Part shown: one piece after another, positions 53,409 to 64,000 of the stretch
Layout of the letters: every line of letters starts with the position of its first letter
How positions within the stretch are numbered: position 1 is the first letter of the stretch
Assembly (NCBI GenBank): GCA_027422505.1
Contig: JAPQWV010000028.1
Span: forward strand, 6,600,001 to 6,664,000
Direction: 5' to 3'
DNA from: Craterostigma plantagineum
Taxonomy: Eukaryota; Streptophyta; Magnoliopsida; Lamiales; Linderniaceae
Length of the DNA stretch: 64,000 nucleotides
Notes under the pieces: generated by a model
What the model saw: only the letters and a program-made list of their open reading frames with translations
What the model was told of the DNA's origin: nothing
The model's database searches: none
Translations under genes and position numbers: made by a program

Positions 53409-53756
53409 TGTTAGGTCCTGATTAATCAACTCTATCAATCATAGGCTAGAAATATCTGATTTACGATGAGAATTATGGAAATTGAACCTTCGATCGAAAA
53501 TCTCTTTTGGCTCGTGAGAGAGAATTCCTAGTGTGAGAAAGTGTTTTCTTATTTTCACTCTCTAGATATGATTTGCAAGCCTTTCGGATTAATTCTCTAA
53601 CTTCCTCTTTTGAATTCTATAGTTACATTAGATATTTATACCTAATAGACTTGGTATAAATATCTATTCTACTCCTAAACTATCGAAGAAACAATTACAG
53701 GTCCCACTACAAAGATAGCTAATAAATCAACGCACAATTCATATGTGTATTCTACA
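53409..53756 (-). repeat. 3' LTR of the Sirevirus-type element
   Basis: 348 bp with TG...CA ends (minus strand TGTAGAATACACATATG to GGACCTAACA). A TATA-like TATAAATATCT lies in the middle on the minus strand (about 53627-53637). The adjoining tract ATGGGGGAGAT (minus strand, about 53757-53768) is the polypurine tract. Similar to 63340-63685 but visibly diverged, which fits an old insertion. Confidence 0.88.
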
Positions 53757-53782
53757 ATCTCCCCCATTGTGCTTGATTGCTT

Positions 53783-54175
53783 TTCACCTCTGTCTATCTT
53801 TGTCAGGCGTAGAACGACTGGCGTAAGTCCAACGCATTCTCATAGTGCCTAATGGAATCCCTCAGCTCTATTCGCTCCTCTATGGCTTCGAGTAACTTGT
53901 TCAGAAGCGGCTGTTCTCTGAGTCTTCGATCGGGCAGCAAGGTTGTCTCATCTATTACTTCCAATCTCCTCTTGATGTTATTTATGATCAACTTGAGCGT
54001 CCCATCACAGAATTTGATGACCACGGTCTTCAGCATCACACGAGTCTTTTCAGCAATCGGGTTGTAGTAGGTGATAGCCAAGACTGGGTCTAAGAAGACG
54101 TAATCAGCGGGATGCCCTTCGATCTCATGATCTTTCATGTGCGGAGATGTCATGCTGAACTTCTTCATGTTGCTT
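53783..54175 (-). pseudogene. Third-ORF C-terminal domain remnant
   Basis: The frame 54273-53803 begins in spacer sequence; from about 54175 down it encodes NMKKFSMTSPHMKDHE, MLKTVVIKFCDGTLKL and LLEAIEERIELRDSIRHYE, collinear with the C-terminal domains at 8244-8690 and 5730-6108. A TGA replaces an Arg codon of the other copy at about 53806 (CGA to TGA). The upstream three quarters of the ORF are deleted. Confidence 0.8.
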
Positions 54176-55255
54176 CCAATCGAATAAAAATGTTTTCGCT
54201 GTGAAGTTTGTCGATCGAATAAATTATCAACAAGAAAATAAGTTAATCGCAGAGAAAAATTTCGATCGAACAAAATACTCTGAAAATTTCAAACTCTTTG
54301 CCGCGAATATTTTACGATCGAGAAATTCAGCGTTGACATTGATTTTTCCACCGCCAAATTTTACGATCGGAAAAAAATAATATAAAAAATTTCAATTTTG
54401 TTCGATAGTAGGTTTACGCTCGAGAAACTGTTGCATCGAGAATTACAATTTCCGCTCATAAGTTTTTCACTCACATAAAATCCGATTTAGAATTAATATT
54501 TTCGAGAGTAAGCTTTGCGGTCAAAGTCATCAATTTTCAGACTTAACAAAAATTGGCGATCGAAAATCTTTTTCGATGCAAACAATGTCTCAATCTAATA
54601 GAATTTCAATTGATACTGTTTGCGACCGAGAAAGTTCTTCGACTGCGATGAACATTCAAAAAACCCCGATAGTCAAAAATCGAAACTTTCAAGCATTATA
54701 AACACAGATTACCGAAAAACTATACTAACAGATAGTGCGAAAACACGACAACTGACTTAACTCACAGACATTACCCAGATATTCATATAGAAAGGCCTAA
54801 ATCACTATGAAATAGCATTCGGTTTTCAAACTAAGAACACAAACGAGAATTCTAACAAGTAATCGTGCGAAAAACTTTAGAATATAGACGCAAACTACGA
54901 GTATAAACATGCATTCAGCAAATAAGTGTCGCTTCTACCTTAAAAAGACAATTGCAGGTTAAGAAACGAAGGATTACAGTATTGAATCGGCTTTTTAAAA
55001 GTTTTCGAGAGAGAACGAAAGGACACTGTAAGTTTTGCGATTGAGAGTTTTGCGTGAGTGAAACTTTTTCGACTGCAAAAGCGAACTTATTTCAATGGGC
55101 TGACAAGACACATTGGGTTTTGAGATTAGACAGGCCCATTAGAATTTTTCACTCGAGAAACTGGGTTCGAAATTATATTTTGGACCCAGTGATTTACGAT
55201 GGTTAGTTTCCTAAAATATCGGATTGGCCCTGAATTCACGTTCAGTCACATTACT

Positions 55256-55561
55256 GCTCCCCCTAAGATTTAAAATAAATGCAATTAACTCCCTGAATAT
55301 CATAATTGTAATGTCTCGCACCTTGGATGGATTTCGAAAAATATGTACCACTTAGAGAAAAACATTAGAAATATTAGAGTTAATCAGCACATATTTTAAT
55401 CATGCCTCCCTTAATTTTTTTAATGAATGCAATTAACTCCCTGTTTTGAAGTTTCATGACGTCCGAATCCCTAGTTGTGTTCGAAAAATTTTCTGAAACA
55501 CGTAGAGAAAAACGCCAAAATTATTTGATGCTAATAGCATATATTCGTATATGCTCCCCCT
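55256..55561 (-). repeat. Tandem repeat of 148-149 bp, each unit with a polypurine tract
   Basis: Units start at 55256 (GCTCCCCCTAAG) and 55404 (GCCTCCCTTAAT), with the start of a third at 55553 (GCTCCCCCTCAA). Shared words inside the units include AATGCAATTAACTCCCTG, TTCGAAAAA and TAGAGAAAAAC. On the minus strand each gives an AGGGGGAGC-type tract. Confidence 0.82.
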
Positions 55562-56319
55562 CAATTTGTGCACATAGCTTGCGATAATTCCAATTTTGCC
55601 AAGATATGCATGAATTTTACACAAGTCATGTATAAGGTCAATTTATGTTGGAAGCATATAAAACACGCATGTTAGCAAATTCGCATAGCGGTCCCCTAAA
55701 CATGCATATGAAAATTTACGTGTAAAAAAATCGCATTTAATCCCCGTGCATATGCAAAATAAAATTGCATGTCAAAGTGTGTGAAATCATATTAACTAAA
55801 ATATGAAAGAAAATAAGAAAAATAAAATGCAAAAAAATTTGTAATTTTATTGTAATATTTTTTTATTTTCCTTTGTATATGTATACTAATATTACTAATA
55901 ATTGGGTCAGATTATTTTGCTTTGATCAACATTCACGCATAAAATTTCACAATACACATAAAATTTTGCTTCGACAACTGTCACTATGTTCGCTCTAGCG
56001 GTCAATTATTTTTATCGTGGGATTTTATAAATATATCGCTCGGGTCGACACAAGCAAAATTTTGTCAATTTACCTGTGATAAAGGCACTTTTAATTATTC
56101 CACCAAGCGAGAGACCGTCGTTTTGGAATCAGAGGGACTTTGAAGGATTTTAATTTGGGCTCTGACTTAGAAGGGAAGGAATATTTGGGAATTGTGGGCT
56201 AAAGATCATCTTCCTTTTCTTCGTCCTTCTTTTCACCGGTATTTTAATCTTGATTTTTCTTTTTCATCCTTTAATTTTTTTTGTTTCTTTTCTGTCCTTG
56301 CTCAAGCTGAAGCTCCGCT

Positions 56320-56650
56320 TCTCTATGAGGCTAAGAGATTATCTAAGGCGAAGTTCTTCTTGTTGGTTCGGGTCGATCGTGCTCCTCTTCTCTTAATCTC
56401 TAGAGAGGTTTCAGAGATTATCAATTTGGAGAAGTTCACAGTTGTGGAATTCGTACCCAAGGCCGTGCTCCTCTTCTCTTTCCCGATATAATACCGGATT
56501 ATCGTTGGAGAAGTTCACTTAGTGGTGCCCCTCTTTCCACCCCTTCTGACGAGCGTATGAGATTATCGAAGGAGAAGTTCACAGCAAGATCCATGCCCCT
56601 CTTCTTATGATTTCTGAATGATCTCGATAATTGGGAGGGCAGGTTCTTTT
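56320..56650. repeat. Degenerate tandem repeats in the spacer, about five units
   Basis: Units of 65-85 bp with GAGATTATC, GGAGAAGTTCACA and GTGCTCCTCTTCTC-like words. The counterpart at 42310-42565 has about one unit fewer. Confidence 0.65.
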
Positions 56651-57276
56651 GGACTGCTTTTTGTGCGTTGAGCATTCCTCGTGTGTGTATTCCACCTTCT
56701 TTTGTCATCTTCCTTTTTTTCGTATTTTTCTCACCCTCCTTTTCTCGTTTGAATATCCGTCCGAAGAATTTGGAATTCGGTTGAAGGCTTGAACGGGTTT
56801 CAAATGAAGAAAAGGTGATCGGAGAAGGCTTAAAAGGGATGACTAGATGCTATGTTTAAAGGATTGAATTTTTCTATTTGGCCGAGTGAGGAAATTCTCA
56901 CATATGTGTGACTTGCTCAAGAGTAAATCGTTAGAAAGAAAACTAAAAGGTTAGAATTCTCACATATGTAAAGTGACTTTTTGTCTATTGGAGCAAGCCA
57001 ATGAGCTTTAGAGAAGAATGCGACTTAGAATGACAAAATTAAGCAATCAATAAATCGCATGTCGGGGAAAATTATTTGTGACTGGATCAAAGCATCCTAA
57101 AGATTATCTTCATCCCCCTAATAGTATAAGTATATGTATAATATTTTTGGGTATTATTATAGATTTTATTATTACTATTTTCAATTTTCACGCAAGATAT
57201 GACAATTAAGTACAGAAAACACACATAATAGATCATATGAAAGCACAGAAGATCAGGTAAAGCACATATCACATGA

Positions 57277-57526
57277 GGTTCAACATGTCTAATTTAACGA
57301 AAAGGAATTGGAATCGTTTTTCATCCAATGCCTTGGTGAAAATGTCGGCTAGTTGATACTCCGTATTCACGAAATACATATCAATCGTGCCTTTATGTTG
57401 ATGTGTTTTGTGCGTGAGTGGTGACCAGGATTACACATTATAGCAATGACACTCTGACTATCACTATATATGGGTATATTATTTAAATTGTACCCATAGC
57501 ATTTGTGAGCGACAGCTGGCGGCCGC
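57277..57526 (-). pseudogene. RNase H C-terminal remnant of the Sirevirus-type element
   Basis: The minus strand encodes NLNNIPIYSDSQSVIAI and NPGHHSRTKHIN (57520-57400), matching 43440-43560, then the end of pol with FTKALDEKRF-like codons near 57310-57350. Several small deletions have removed codons on both sides of 57500. The upstream part of RNase H continues at 59417 beyond the solo LTR. Confidence 0.78.
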
Positions 57527-59416
57527 TGTTGGGTTACCCGGTGTCTCCCGGAGACGCCACTTCCCCGGGTACGGTGCGGAACAATAATTTTCCGGGTTCC
57601 CTTATTGCCCTCGTTGCTCCGATCAGAATAGTAACACATAGACATGTAATAAGGCGGGTCAAACCCGTAGAGAATTACCAGTTGAAGCGAGTGGCAGCTC
57701 CTCGTCCTTTTCTTCAAGACTTCGTCGATGGTGGTGGATGGCACTAGGTCGTCACGCCGACCTCGCTGTGTACCACGGAATCAGTTCTCTAAAGATGGCT
57801 AGAGAGAACCGAGCCGTGCGTGGGAGAAATAAGTTTTTTTTTCGGTGTGTGTTTTGTGCCTCTGTTATGGACGAAATTTTCACTCCAAATTATGAAATGG
57901 GGCTGCCCCATTTATACTATGATATATTTGGAAATCCCTAGGATATCTCAAAGATATGGTTTTCGATTTTGCCATATCTTTCTCTCCCTTATTTAATTCA
58001 AAATTCATATAAGGATACTTACCATAATTAGACAACTAACTTAAATACTAAGTCAAACTAAGTATATGTAAATATGGTATAAAATTCGAAACTTAATCCA
58101 AGATTAATTTCGAAATTTTCACCTTAAAATAAATATTATTCCAAATATATTATTTCTATATTTATATTTAATTTTCGAAATTAATTCCCAAGGCATAATC
58201 CGAAAATTAGCTTAAGGTCAAATTCCAATTTTACCCTCAAGCCTTTTAAGCACTTGGCCAAGCCCAAGTCTCAAAGTTAGTTTCGTACGAAGTCCGACTT
58301 CGGTCCATTAAACGGCTCGAGGCCCACTAAGGCGCGGCCCAACGGCCCAAGGCCCGTTAAGGCCCAAAACACTTCTCTTCTTATCAGTACACTTTGATGA
58401 TCCTTTTTAAGCCCGACTCTCTAGGTTCGACTCAATCGGCAAGGGAGGAATCCAAGAGTCCGGCAGTTACCTAGTCAATCCCGCAATACCTGACCGTAAC
58501 CGGATTCGAGTGCGAATTTCGATCCAGTCTTTATTCGAGAACCTTACTATAGATTATAGTACTACGTATAAACCCTTCAGCTGTGTCCCAATCGAGTGAG
58601 AGCCATGGTCTATGTCAAACTCACTATACTCGATTCTATGATAAAACGGGGACGAGGCAAATTACCAAACTATCCTCTATGTCTAACATGAGTTAGTTCA
58701 ATACCTTGGCCAAGGATTTCGTAATTTCCCGTCGCCGTCCTCATAGGACACTTATCTCGATTACTTGCGAGACTGTGAATCCGTACTCGGAGGTCTAAGC
58801 CCGGCAATCACAAATCGTCATCAAAACCGCATCTGGCCCGCTGACCCATGCAACAGCAAATCGGGTCGAGGGGAACCAGTGACAGTCAAGACTTCGAAGT
58901 CAACTCCGCCAAAGCCCCTTTCAGTCTAAGGTTCACGTAGACTACTATAGTGTTGTCGTCGGTCATTGACACTCCTTGAGTAATAGCCATGTTCGACCGT
59001 ACGACCCGTGAGTCAGTGTCCATGAAACGATTCAATCCCTTGATTCGACTCGCATCACATGTCATGACCTCCGCTTTCAAGGGGGTATCGGCACTCGATA
59101 GGTCATCGACAAATAAGCCGTAATCGGTTATCCAGCACCCAACTGGAGCCTAATGCTTACGGACTTTTAATGCTCGAGGTTAAGAGTCCACTGGTGCCTT
59201 CCTCTCTCGTACTCATCGAGAATAGTGACTCAACTCGACACATTTGGATTTGTTCATTTATTGCTTTACCGGATGCTTAGTAAAGTACTCTTATATCCAA
59301 TAAACGAACAACGCCTTTCAATAAACACACAAAAAATATCTTATTACATAAAAGGTCTAAGCTAATGCCCGATACAATCTAATCCTCGTATAGCATTCGA
59401 GGGCATATTCCTAACA
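57527..59416 (-). mobile_element. Solo LTR of a copia element (1890 bp)
   Basis: Ends TG...CA (minus strand TGTTAGGAATATGCCC to CGGGTAACCCAACA). Flanked by GCCGC (57522-57526) and GCCGA (59417-59421), a 5-bp duplication with one change. The undisturbed target is visible in the other Sirevirus copy near 43580-43600 (GCGGCCGCAACGTATTC), so the boundaries are firm. It is the most complete copy of the LTR family also seen at 12135-12918 and 38780-40556; orientation follows from the primer site next to the latter. Frames at 57505-57747 and 58886-59080 are LTR sequence. Confidence 0.93.
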
Positions 59417-59902
59417 GCCGAAACGTATTCTGCTTCGGTCGTCGATGTTGAGACCAAAAAATTGAGCGCCACCGGACGTACTCTTCCTGTCCATTCGGCA
59501 ACCTGCATAATCAGCATCAGTGTAGCCAATTAGTTTAAAGTTCGTACCTTTGAGATACCACAGTCCTAGAGTAGAAGTGCCCTTGAGGTAGCGCAGGATC
59601 CGCTTGACCGCTAGCATGTGGGATTCTTTGGGATCGGCTTGGAAACGGGCACACGTGGCAAACATGATGTCCGGCCGACTTGTGGTGAGATACAGAAGAG
59701 AACCAATGATGCTGCAATAGAGATTGATGTCGACCACTTTTCCTGAGGGATCGGCATCCAACTTGCAGCTTGTTGCCATGGAAGTGCTAAGAGGCTTGCT
59801 CTGATCCTGATGGAATTTCTTCAAGATGTCCTTGATGTACTTGGTCTGACTTATGAAAATTCCATCATCGAGCTGCCTTACTTGAAGTCCTGAGAAGAAC
59901 AA
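59417..59902 (-). pseudogene. RT 3' end and RNase H N-terminus of the Sirevirus-type element
   Basis: The open minus-strand frame 59902-59411 holds GLQVRQLDDGIFISQTKYIK, SRPDIMFATCARFQADP, AVKRILRYLKGTSTLGLWY and YTDADYAGCRMDRKSTSGG. A small deletion near 59450 removes the KLVCWSSKKQ-type segment. Upstream RT, integrase and protease are missing; at about 59897 the sequence joins directly to unrelated or gag-linked sequence. Confidence 0.86.
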
Positions 59903-62359
59903 ATGCCGATGAAGGCTTGGTCGAGGAAAAGATCTTTTCTTTAGCGGATTGGATCTCGACAGGATACCTTAGGTGAGCACATGAGTGAAGAAGATCTTTT
60001 CTCAAAATTAGTGCTTCTAAAGATAGTAGGCTGTTTTACGAGTGTCATTTATTTGTACAGAAAGAGGATTGCATTCGGAATTTAAGGCACGAGAAGGCGA
60101 TTTTTCTTTCTTCACGCTCTTTAGAATGAGTTTTTCTTTTATGGGATGTGAGAATGCGTGAGAAATATTTTGGGAAAGATGGGAAGCTTTGAGATGCTCT
60201 ATCTCTTTTAAGAACGCTTGCTTTTTCACTTCAAACTTCTTCTTTTCGATTTCGAATGATGAGCACAATTCCTCAATCTTCTTAACAATAGGAGGAATAT
60301 AAAGGGAAGAAGAATGTTCAGAATAATAAGTAGTGGCTTCCTCAGACATGACATGGAGGTCGTAATGAGTAGATTGAATCACAGTCACAATACTGGGGTA
60401 TCTCCCGAGTTTTGTAACTGTTATTCATTTCCGTGTAATCGAAGGGAATCTCAGCCCTAGTTTTAGCTTTACGCTTTTCTTCTTCTAACGCATTTGTCTC
60501 AGATGCGCTAGTAAACGTCATAAGGGAAGCTAGTCCCAAACCCATGTATCGTATGTCATAGAGTTGAATGCAATCAACTTTCATTAAGTTGTATCGATCC
60601 TAAACCTTCCTTAGCGCTATAAATGTCAGTCTCTTAAGGCTGATTTAGATGAATAGTCTGTGCAGTTTGTCCCCTAGAAGTCAGTCTATCATCTAAGAGT
60701 TTGATCCTAGAACAGAGTTTCATTCGTTCATCACATAGTGCTGTTTAGTTATTTTCTAGATGTTTCTAACTCTCTGTTACGTTCGCTTAGTTCTTTTTCT
60801 AGGTCGCTATTCTTATTTTCTAAGGAGGCTACTTAGATTCTAGACTAGCGGTTTTCTCATTTGCAGTTGATAAGAGAATTTCTATATGAAAATTCTCATC
60901 AAATAGTAATTGAAAATTTCGCTCACTAATAGCTAGTCTCTCATCTAATTTCTTTATGTTTTTCTGCTCACATTTCATGTTAGCGTAGTCTAATTTGTAC
61001 GATTCTAACATGGTCAATAATGTGGAATTTAGTCAATCTACCTCCTGAGACGATGTGCATGCATGGTCATCATCCGTCCTTTGTGATGGTTCGACGTCCG
61101 AGTCATCGTCTAGGTGAGCCATAAGAGCAAGACTTTCTTCTTCAGAGTTTGAAGTGTCCTCGAGCTAGTGGTCTTGCTCTGCCATGAGAGCTACTTCTAC
61201 TTCTTTCTGCTTAGTGAGTTGAAGCTTCTTGGAGTAGCAGTTGGCATCTCTCTTCTTCGGGAGAGTGCATTCACGGGCAAAGTGACGAAGCTTGCCGCAG
61301 TTAAAGCATTTATTTGATTCTTTGAAGTTCTTACCCTCGAAAGGCTCGGGTGATTTGTCCTTGTTCTTCGAGCTGGAGGTCTATAGTCTGTTTGCGGACG
61401 AGGAGGACGTCTTCTTGTAGTATTGCTTGCTCATTATTCTTTCAATTAGAGCCAACTGCTTTCCTAATGCCTTCATATTGGGCTCTAAGTTAGAATCTGA
61501 CTCTGCTTCTGAGTCGGATGAGCTAGGAGGCTTAACGTGCTTCTATTTACGAGAGCGAGAGCTCTTCTTCTCTGAGATCATGGCTACTGAATCCTCGGTA
61601 TGCTTGCCCTTCTGTTCTTTCTGAATCTCGCCGATATCTTCTTCGTGTTGTGCGAGATTATCGAACACAGCATGTATATCCATCTCGTCTAGATCTTTCG
61701 TTTGTCGCAGCTGAGTGGATATCTTTCTCCATTCGGTGCGCAGGGATGACAAAAATCTGATCTTCATCTCCATTTTTGTCTTAGGGATTTCTATCTTCCT
61801 CATTTCGTTGAGAAGAGTGAGTATCGCTCATATGAATCGTGTAAGCTCTCCTCTGCCTTAGCTTTAAATGAATCATAAGCAGTTAGGATGTTGGCCTTTT
61901 TGGCTTTGACTCCAGCTTTGGTATGCTGCATCATGCGATAGAGCTCATCCCACATTCCCTTTGCCGTAGGAATGCTATCTGCATATAGATGTCATTTGAG
62001 ATGCCTTGCATGAGCTATGATTTGCAGCCGAGATCAGCCTTTGCTCTCAATCTTTCTGCCTCGTTATACTCACTAGGAGTTTTAAGTCGTCGGACTGCAG
62101 GTAGAGGCGGAATGTTAGTTGAGTTAGCTGCTTGTTCAACCCAAAACTGAGCTGGTCCTTCTTTGAGAGATGCAAGAAGGTTCTCGGCTTGGTCTTTGAG
62201 TTCTTTGAAGTTGAGGAAACGGCTGCGCCATACTCTGTATTCGCCGCTTGGTGGACGGTTGTCATTTGCGAGTGAATATGCATCTATATTATTAAGTTGA
62301 TTTTTGTTGGATCTTTGTATGTTGTTTGAATAATTGGATATGTGCTTCACAAGTAACAA
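59903..62359 (-). pseudogene. Sirevirus-type gag with CCHC knuckle and coiled coil, broken
   Basis: From high to low coordinate: the N-terminal part at 62359-62015 (GEYRVWRSRFLNFKELKDQA, SEYNEAERLRAKADLGCKS), the capsid end at 61803-61543 (MEMKIRFLSSLRTEWRKIST, LDEMDIHAVFDNLAQHE), the knuckle CFNCGKLRHFAREC at 61265-61309, an acidic DDDSD-like linker near 61080-61180, a coiled coil (61017-60780), then YDIRYMGLGL (about 60545) and a second Lys/Glu-rich helix (60388-60017). Frame shifts lie between most segments, and the capsid part between 62015 and 61803 is broken. Homologous to the plus-strand fragment at 6465-7896. Confidence 0.83.
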
Positions 62360-63325
62360 AGTTGTTAGTGCGCAAGCGATCGAGAATTATTTTGGTTCAA
62401 TCTTTAAAGTTTGATCCAAAAATAAAGTCTTCGAAAATAATTTTGGTTACTGTTTTTGCGCATAAGTTGCTGTTCGCAAAAAATTTTTCGAGCGATAAAC
62501 TGATCGATATTAGGCGGTCGAAAAAAAATTTCGATGCGTAAATTAACTTTGATCGTTGAGAAACAATACTGATGGAGAGTTTCTCGCTGAGTCAAAATAG
62601 ATTGGTAGACCGAAAAAGTTTTTCGAGCAAAAATGATTTAATCGCTAAGTCAAACAGGAATGTCTGACCGAAAATGTTTTTCGAGAGTAAAAGGTTTACG
62701 CGTGGTCAAAATGGTTCTCATCGAAAAAGATTTTCGCTAAAATAATGCTCGAGAAATTTTTCTGCTAAAACAGCTATTGATGACAGCGACTTCAGTAACT
62801 AATCTTCGAATTCTAATCGAGAAAATTTCTCGCACAGAGTTTTCGATCGAGAAATTCAGCCGATCGAAAATTTAGCGAGAAAAATTAAACAGGCGCAAAT
62901 AGTCACAGAATACTAAATTAAGACAGAATTCATGCAAAAACAACAAATTGATCAGTGTAATTACGGGTAATTGCTCGAATTTATCTACAGATTACGCACG
63001 AATAGAAGATTAAACATGTTATGAAGCAAAAAATGTCTAATTCCTTAGCAAAATCATGTTCATATCAGTTCATCGCAAACAGGAACTCTCATACGAATCC
63101 AAATTTCGACAGAATCAAAGTTCTAAACTGTACCGATCGAATCTCAATCGAATTCTAACGCTTAAGTGAGCACAGATACATCAAATTCAATGCATGAAAT
63201 CACAGAAATCAAGCAATTAGATCAAATTTCAAATTTCGTGCGAATACTGTTTGCGAACAAAAATAGTTTCAGAATAGTAATTCGATCCTAATTTCTAACA
63301 ATTTCGATTCAAAACAGACAAATCT
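62360..63325 (-). repeat. Leader with CGAAAA/CGATCGAAA words
   Basis: About 1 kb between the primer site and gag, without a credible frame. The part 62430-62900 is dense in TTTTCGAGCG, CGATCGAGAAATT and TCGAAAATT words; 62900-63320 is plain AT-rich DNA. The same vocabulary occurs in the pol-to-third-ORF spacers. Confidence 0.65.
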
Positions 63326-63337
63326 GCTCTGATACCA
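63326..63337 (-). promoter_or_regulatory. Primer binding site of the Sirevirus-type element (initiator Met tRNA)
   Basis: The minus strand reads TGGTATCAGAGC two bases after the 5' LTR end at 63340. Confidence 0.93.
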
Positions 63338-63339
63338 AT

Positions 63340-63685
63340 TGTTAGGTCCTGAACTATCAACGCGATTGATCCTAGGCAGGAATTCTAAGGTAATCGACTA
63401 GAGTTTTTAAGAATGAATTTTGATCGAAAAACCATTTGTTGTTGAACTTGAGAGAGAACTTTGTAGTGTGAGAAAGTATTTGTTGTTTCTCTCTCTAGAA
63501 ATTTGACAGCCTTCCAAATCAAATTCTAAAACTTTCTCTATTGAATTCGATAGTTACAATTCTATTTATACCAAACAGACTTGGTATAAATATCAATTTA
63601 ATCCTAATCTATCGACAAATGAATTAAACGCCCCATTACAAAGATAGCTAATAAATCAAAGCACAATTCTAATGTGTATTCTACA
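63340..63685 (-). repeat. 5' LTR of the Sirevirus-type element
   Basis: 346 bp with TG...CA ends, a TATAAATAG box on the minus strand (63562-63570), and conserved R-U5 words shared with 7897-8248 (CCTAGGCAGGAATTCTAAGG). It is followed outward by GTTGG, the target duplication. Confidence 0.9.
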
Positions 63686-63758
63686 GTTGGGAACGGCTCA
63701 TTCTCTAACCAAATTTCTCTATCTATAGATAATTTCACACACAAGTACCCTAACAATG
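63686..63758 (-). pseudogene. Upstream end of the interrupted copia pol
   Basis: If the Sirevirus-type element and one duplication copy are removed, the minus-strand coding sense runs from here into 53408 and gives a GGEKTRLEKNIS-like linker before LNHYDPRTKE. Only about 20 codons are here, with a stop, so this is tentative. Confidence 0.45.
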
Positions 63759-63963
63759 TGTTAGCGTTTTAGTACTTATACTACATAATGGTAATATTGT
63801 ACTTAAACTCTTGCAAGCCCATTACAAGTAAAAAGGCTTACATTAAATAAGTCCATTATAAATAAAAGCTCACTAGACTCTATTATATAGAATCTAGATC
63901 ACTTAAATAAAATACATGTATAAGATAAAAAATTTAATTTAAAACAATAAATTAATTCCTAAC
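63759..63963 (-). mobile_element. LTR end of a further copia element leaving the window
   Basis: On the minus strand a purine tract AAGGGGGAGATTG (63964-63976) is followed by TGTTAGGAATTAATT and ends near CGCTAACA at 63759. The interior of this element would lie beyond 64000. No duplication can be checked. Confidence 0.55.
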
Positions 63964-64000
63964 AATCTCCCCCTTGTTGCAACTAAGTGCTGGTTATCTT

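Larger units (their letters stand above)
54176..57276 (-). other. Sirevirus-type spacer between pol and third ORF
   Basis: About 3.1 kb without a credible gene. Parts: CGATCGAAA/GCGAAA-rich DNA (54176-55255), purine-tract tandem repeats (55256-55561), AT-rich DNA (55562-56180), degenerate tandem repeats (56320-56650), and AT-rich DNA to 57276. It parallels 40557-43276. The 99-residue frame at 56192-56491 is not conserved in the other copy and is not called. Confidence 0.65.
53409..63685 (-). mobile_element. Sirevirus-type Ty1/copia element with both LTRs, internally decayed
   Basis: On the minus strand: 5' LTR (63685-63340), Met primer site, leader, gag with CCHC and coiled coil, RT-RNase H remnant, spacer with tandem purine-tract repeats, third-ORF C terminus, 3' LTR (53756-53409). 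The flanks are GTCGG (53404-53408) and GTTGG (63686-63690), a 5-bp duplication with one C/T change. Total 10.3 kb, including a 1.9-kb solo LTR of another copia (57527-59416). A third ORF after pol and repeated purine tracts are typical of Sireviruses. Protease, integrase and most of RT are deleted. It sits inside the copia remnant of 50679-53408. Confidence 0.88.

Overview
This window is plant nuclear DNA, probably from an angiosperm and most likely a eudicot. The evidence is the repeat content: Ty3/gypsy Tekay-type chromoviruses with LTRs over 3 kb, Ty1/copia elements of Sirevirus type, a Cassandra-type TRIM with 5S rRNA in its LTR, an L1-type LINE ORF1 with DUF4283 and a CCHC knuckle, and hAT DNA transposons. 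I found no host protein gene, no tRNA or rRNA locus and no CRISPR. The stretch is gene-poor nested-transposon heterochromatin.

Layout. 1-6464: 3' half of a plus-strand Sirevirus-type element (GCGAAA-rich spacer, broken third ORF, polypurine tract, 298-bp LTR); two 5S-carrying TRIM units sit inside its third ORF (2388-3630). 6465-7896: plus-strand gag C-terminal fragment of another Sirevirus-type element. 7897-12134: minus-strand Sirevirus-type 3' end (LTR plus full-length but broken third ORF). 12135-40556: remains of a minus-strand copia element (LTR fragment at the left; IN, PR, gag, leader, PBS and LTR at the right), split by a decayed plus-strand gypsy element (12919-35708). The gypsy element itself carries a 4.1-kb solo LTR (with a hAT MITE inside it), an ORF1-only LINE (19441-22056) and a young, almost complete Tekay element (24428-35557, target duplication TACAT). 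40557-49190: minus-strand Sirevirus-type spacer and pol, split by a 3.0-kb solo LTR (43811-46841, duplication TCGCT). 49191-50400: LTR scrap and 5' end of a hAT transposon. 50401-53408 and 63691-63758: a minus-strand copia, split by a Sirevirus-type element with both LTRs (53409-63685, duplication GTCGG/GTTGG), which carries a 1.9-kb solo copia LTR (57527-59416). A further LTR end lies at 63759-63963.

How the parts relate. Nesting gives a relative age order that sequence decay supports: the outer gypsy LTR has lost most of its CpG-centred palindromes, while the nested Tekay LTRs keep theirs. No retroelement here is fully functional by inspection. The Tekay element comes closest but has two frame breaks, a missing RT tripeptide and a substituted RNase H aspartate. 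The only long, uninterrupted, GC-rich reading frame is the 724-residue LINE ORF1, which lacks the usual ORF2.

Most unusual: the ORF1-only LINE; CG-centred palindrome arrays in the same part of several related LTRs, with a different core in different copies; about 150-bp tandem repeats each starting with a polypurine tract in the Sirevirus pol-to-third-ORF spacer; two different 5S TRIMs stacked on one target site; and a large third-ORF protein family present in three divergent copies.
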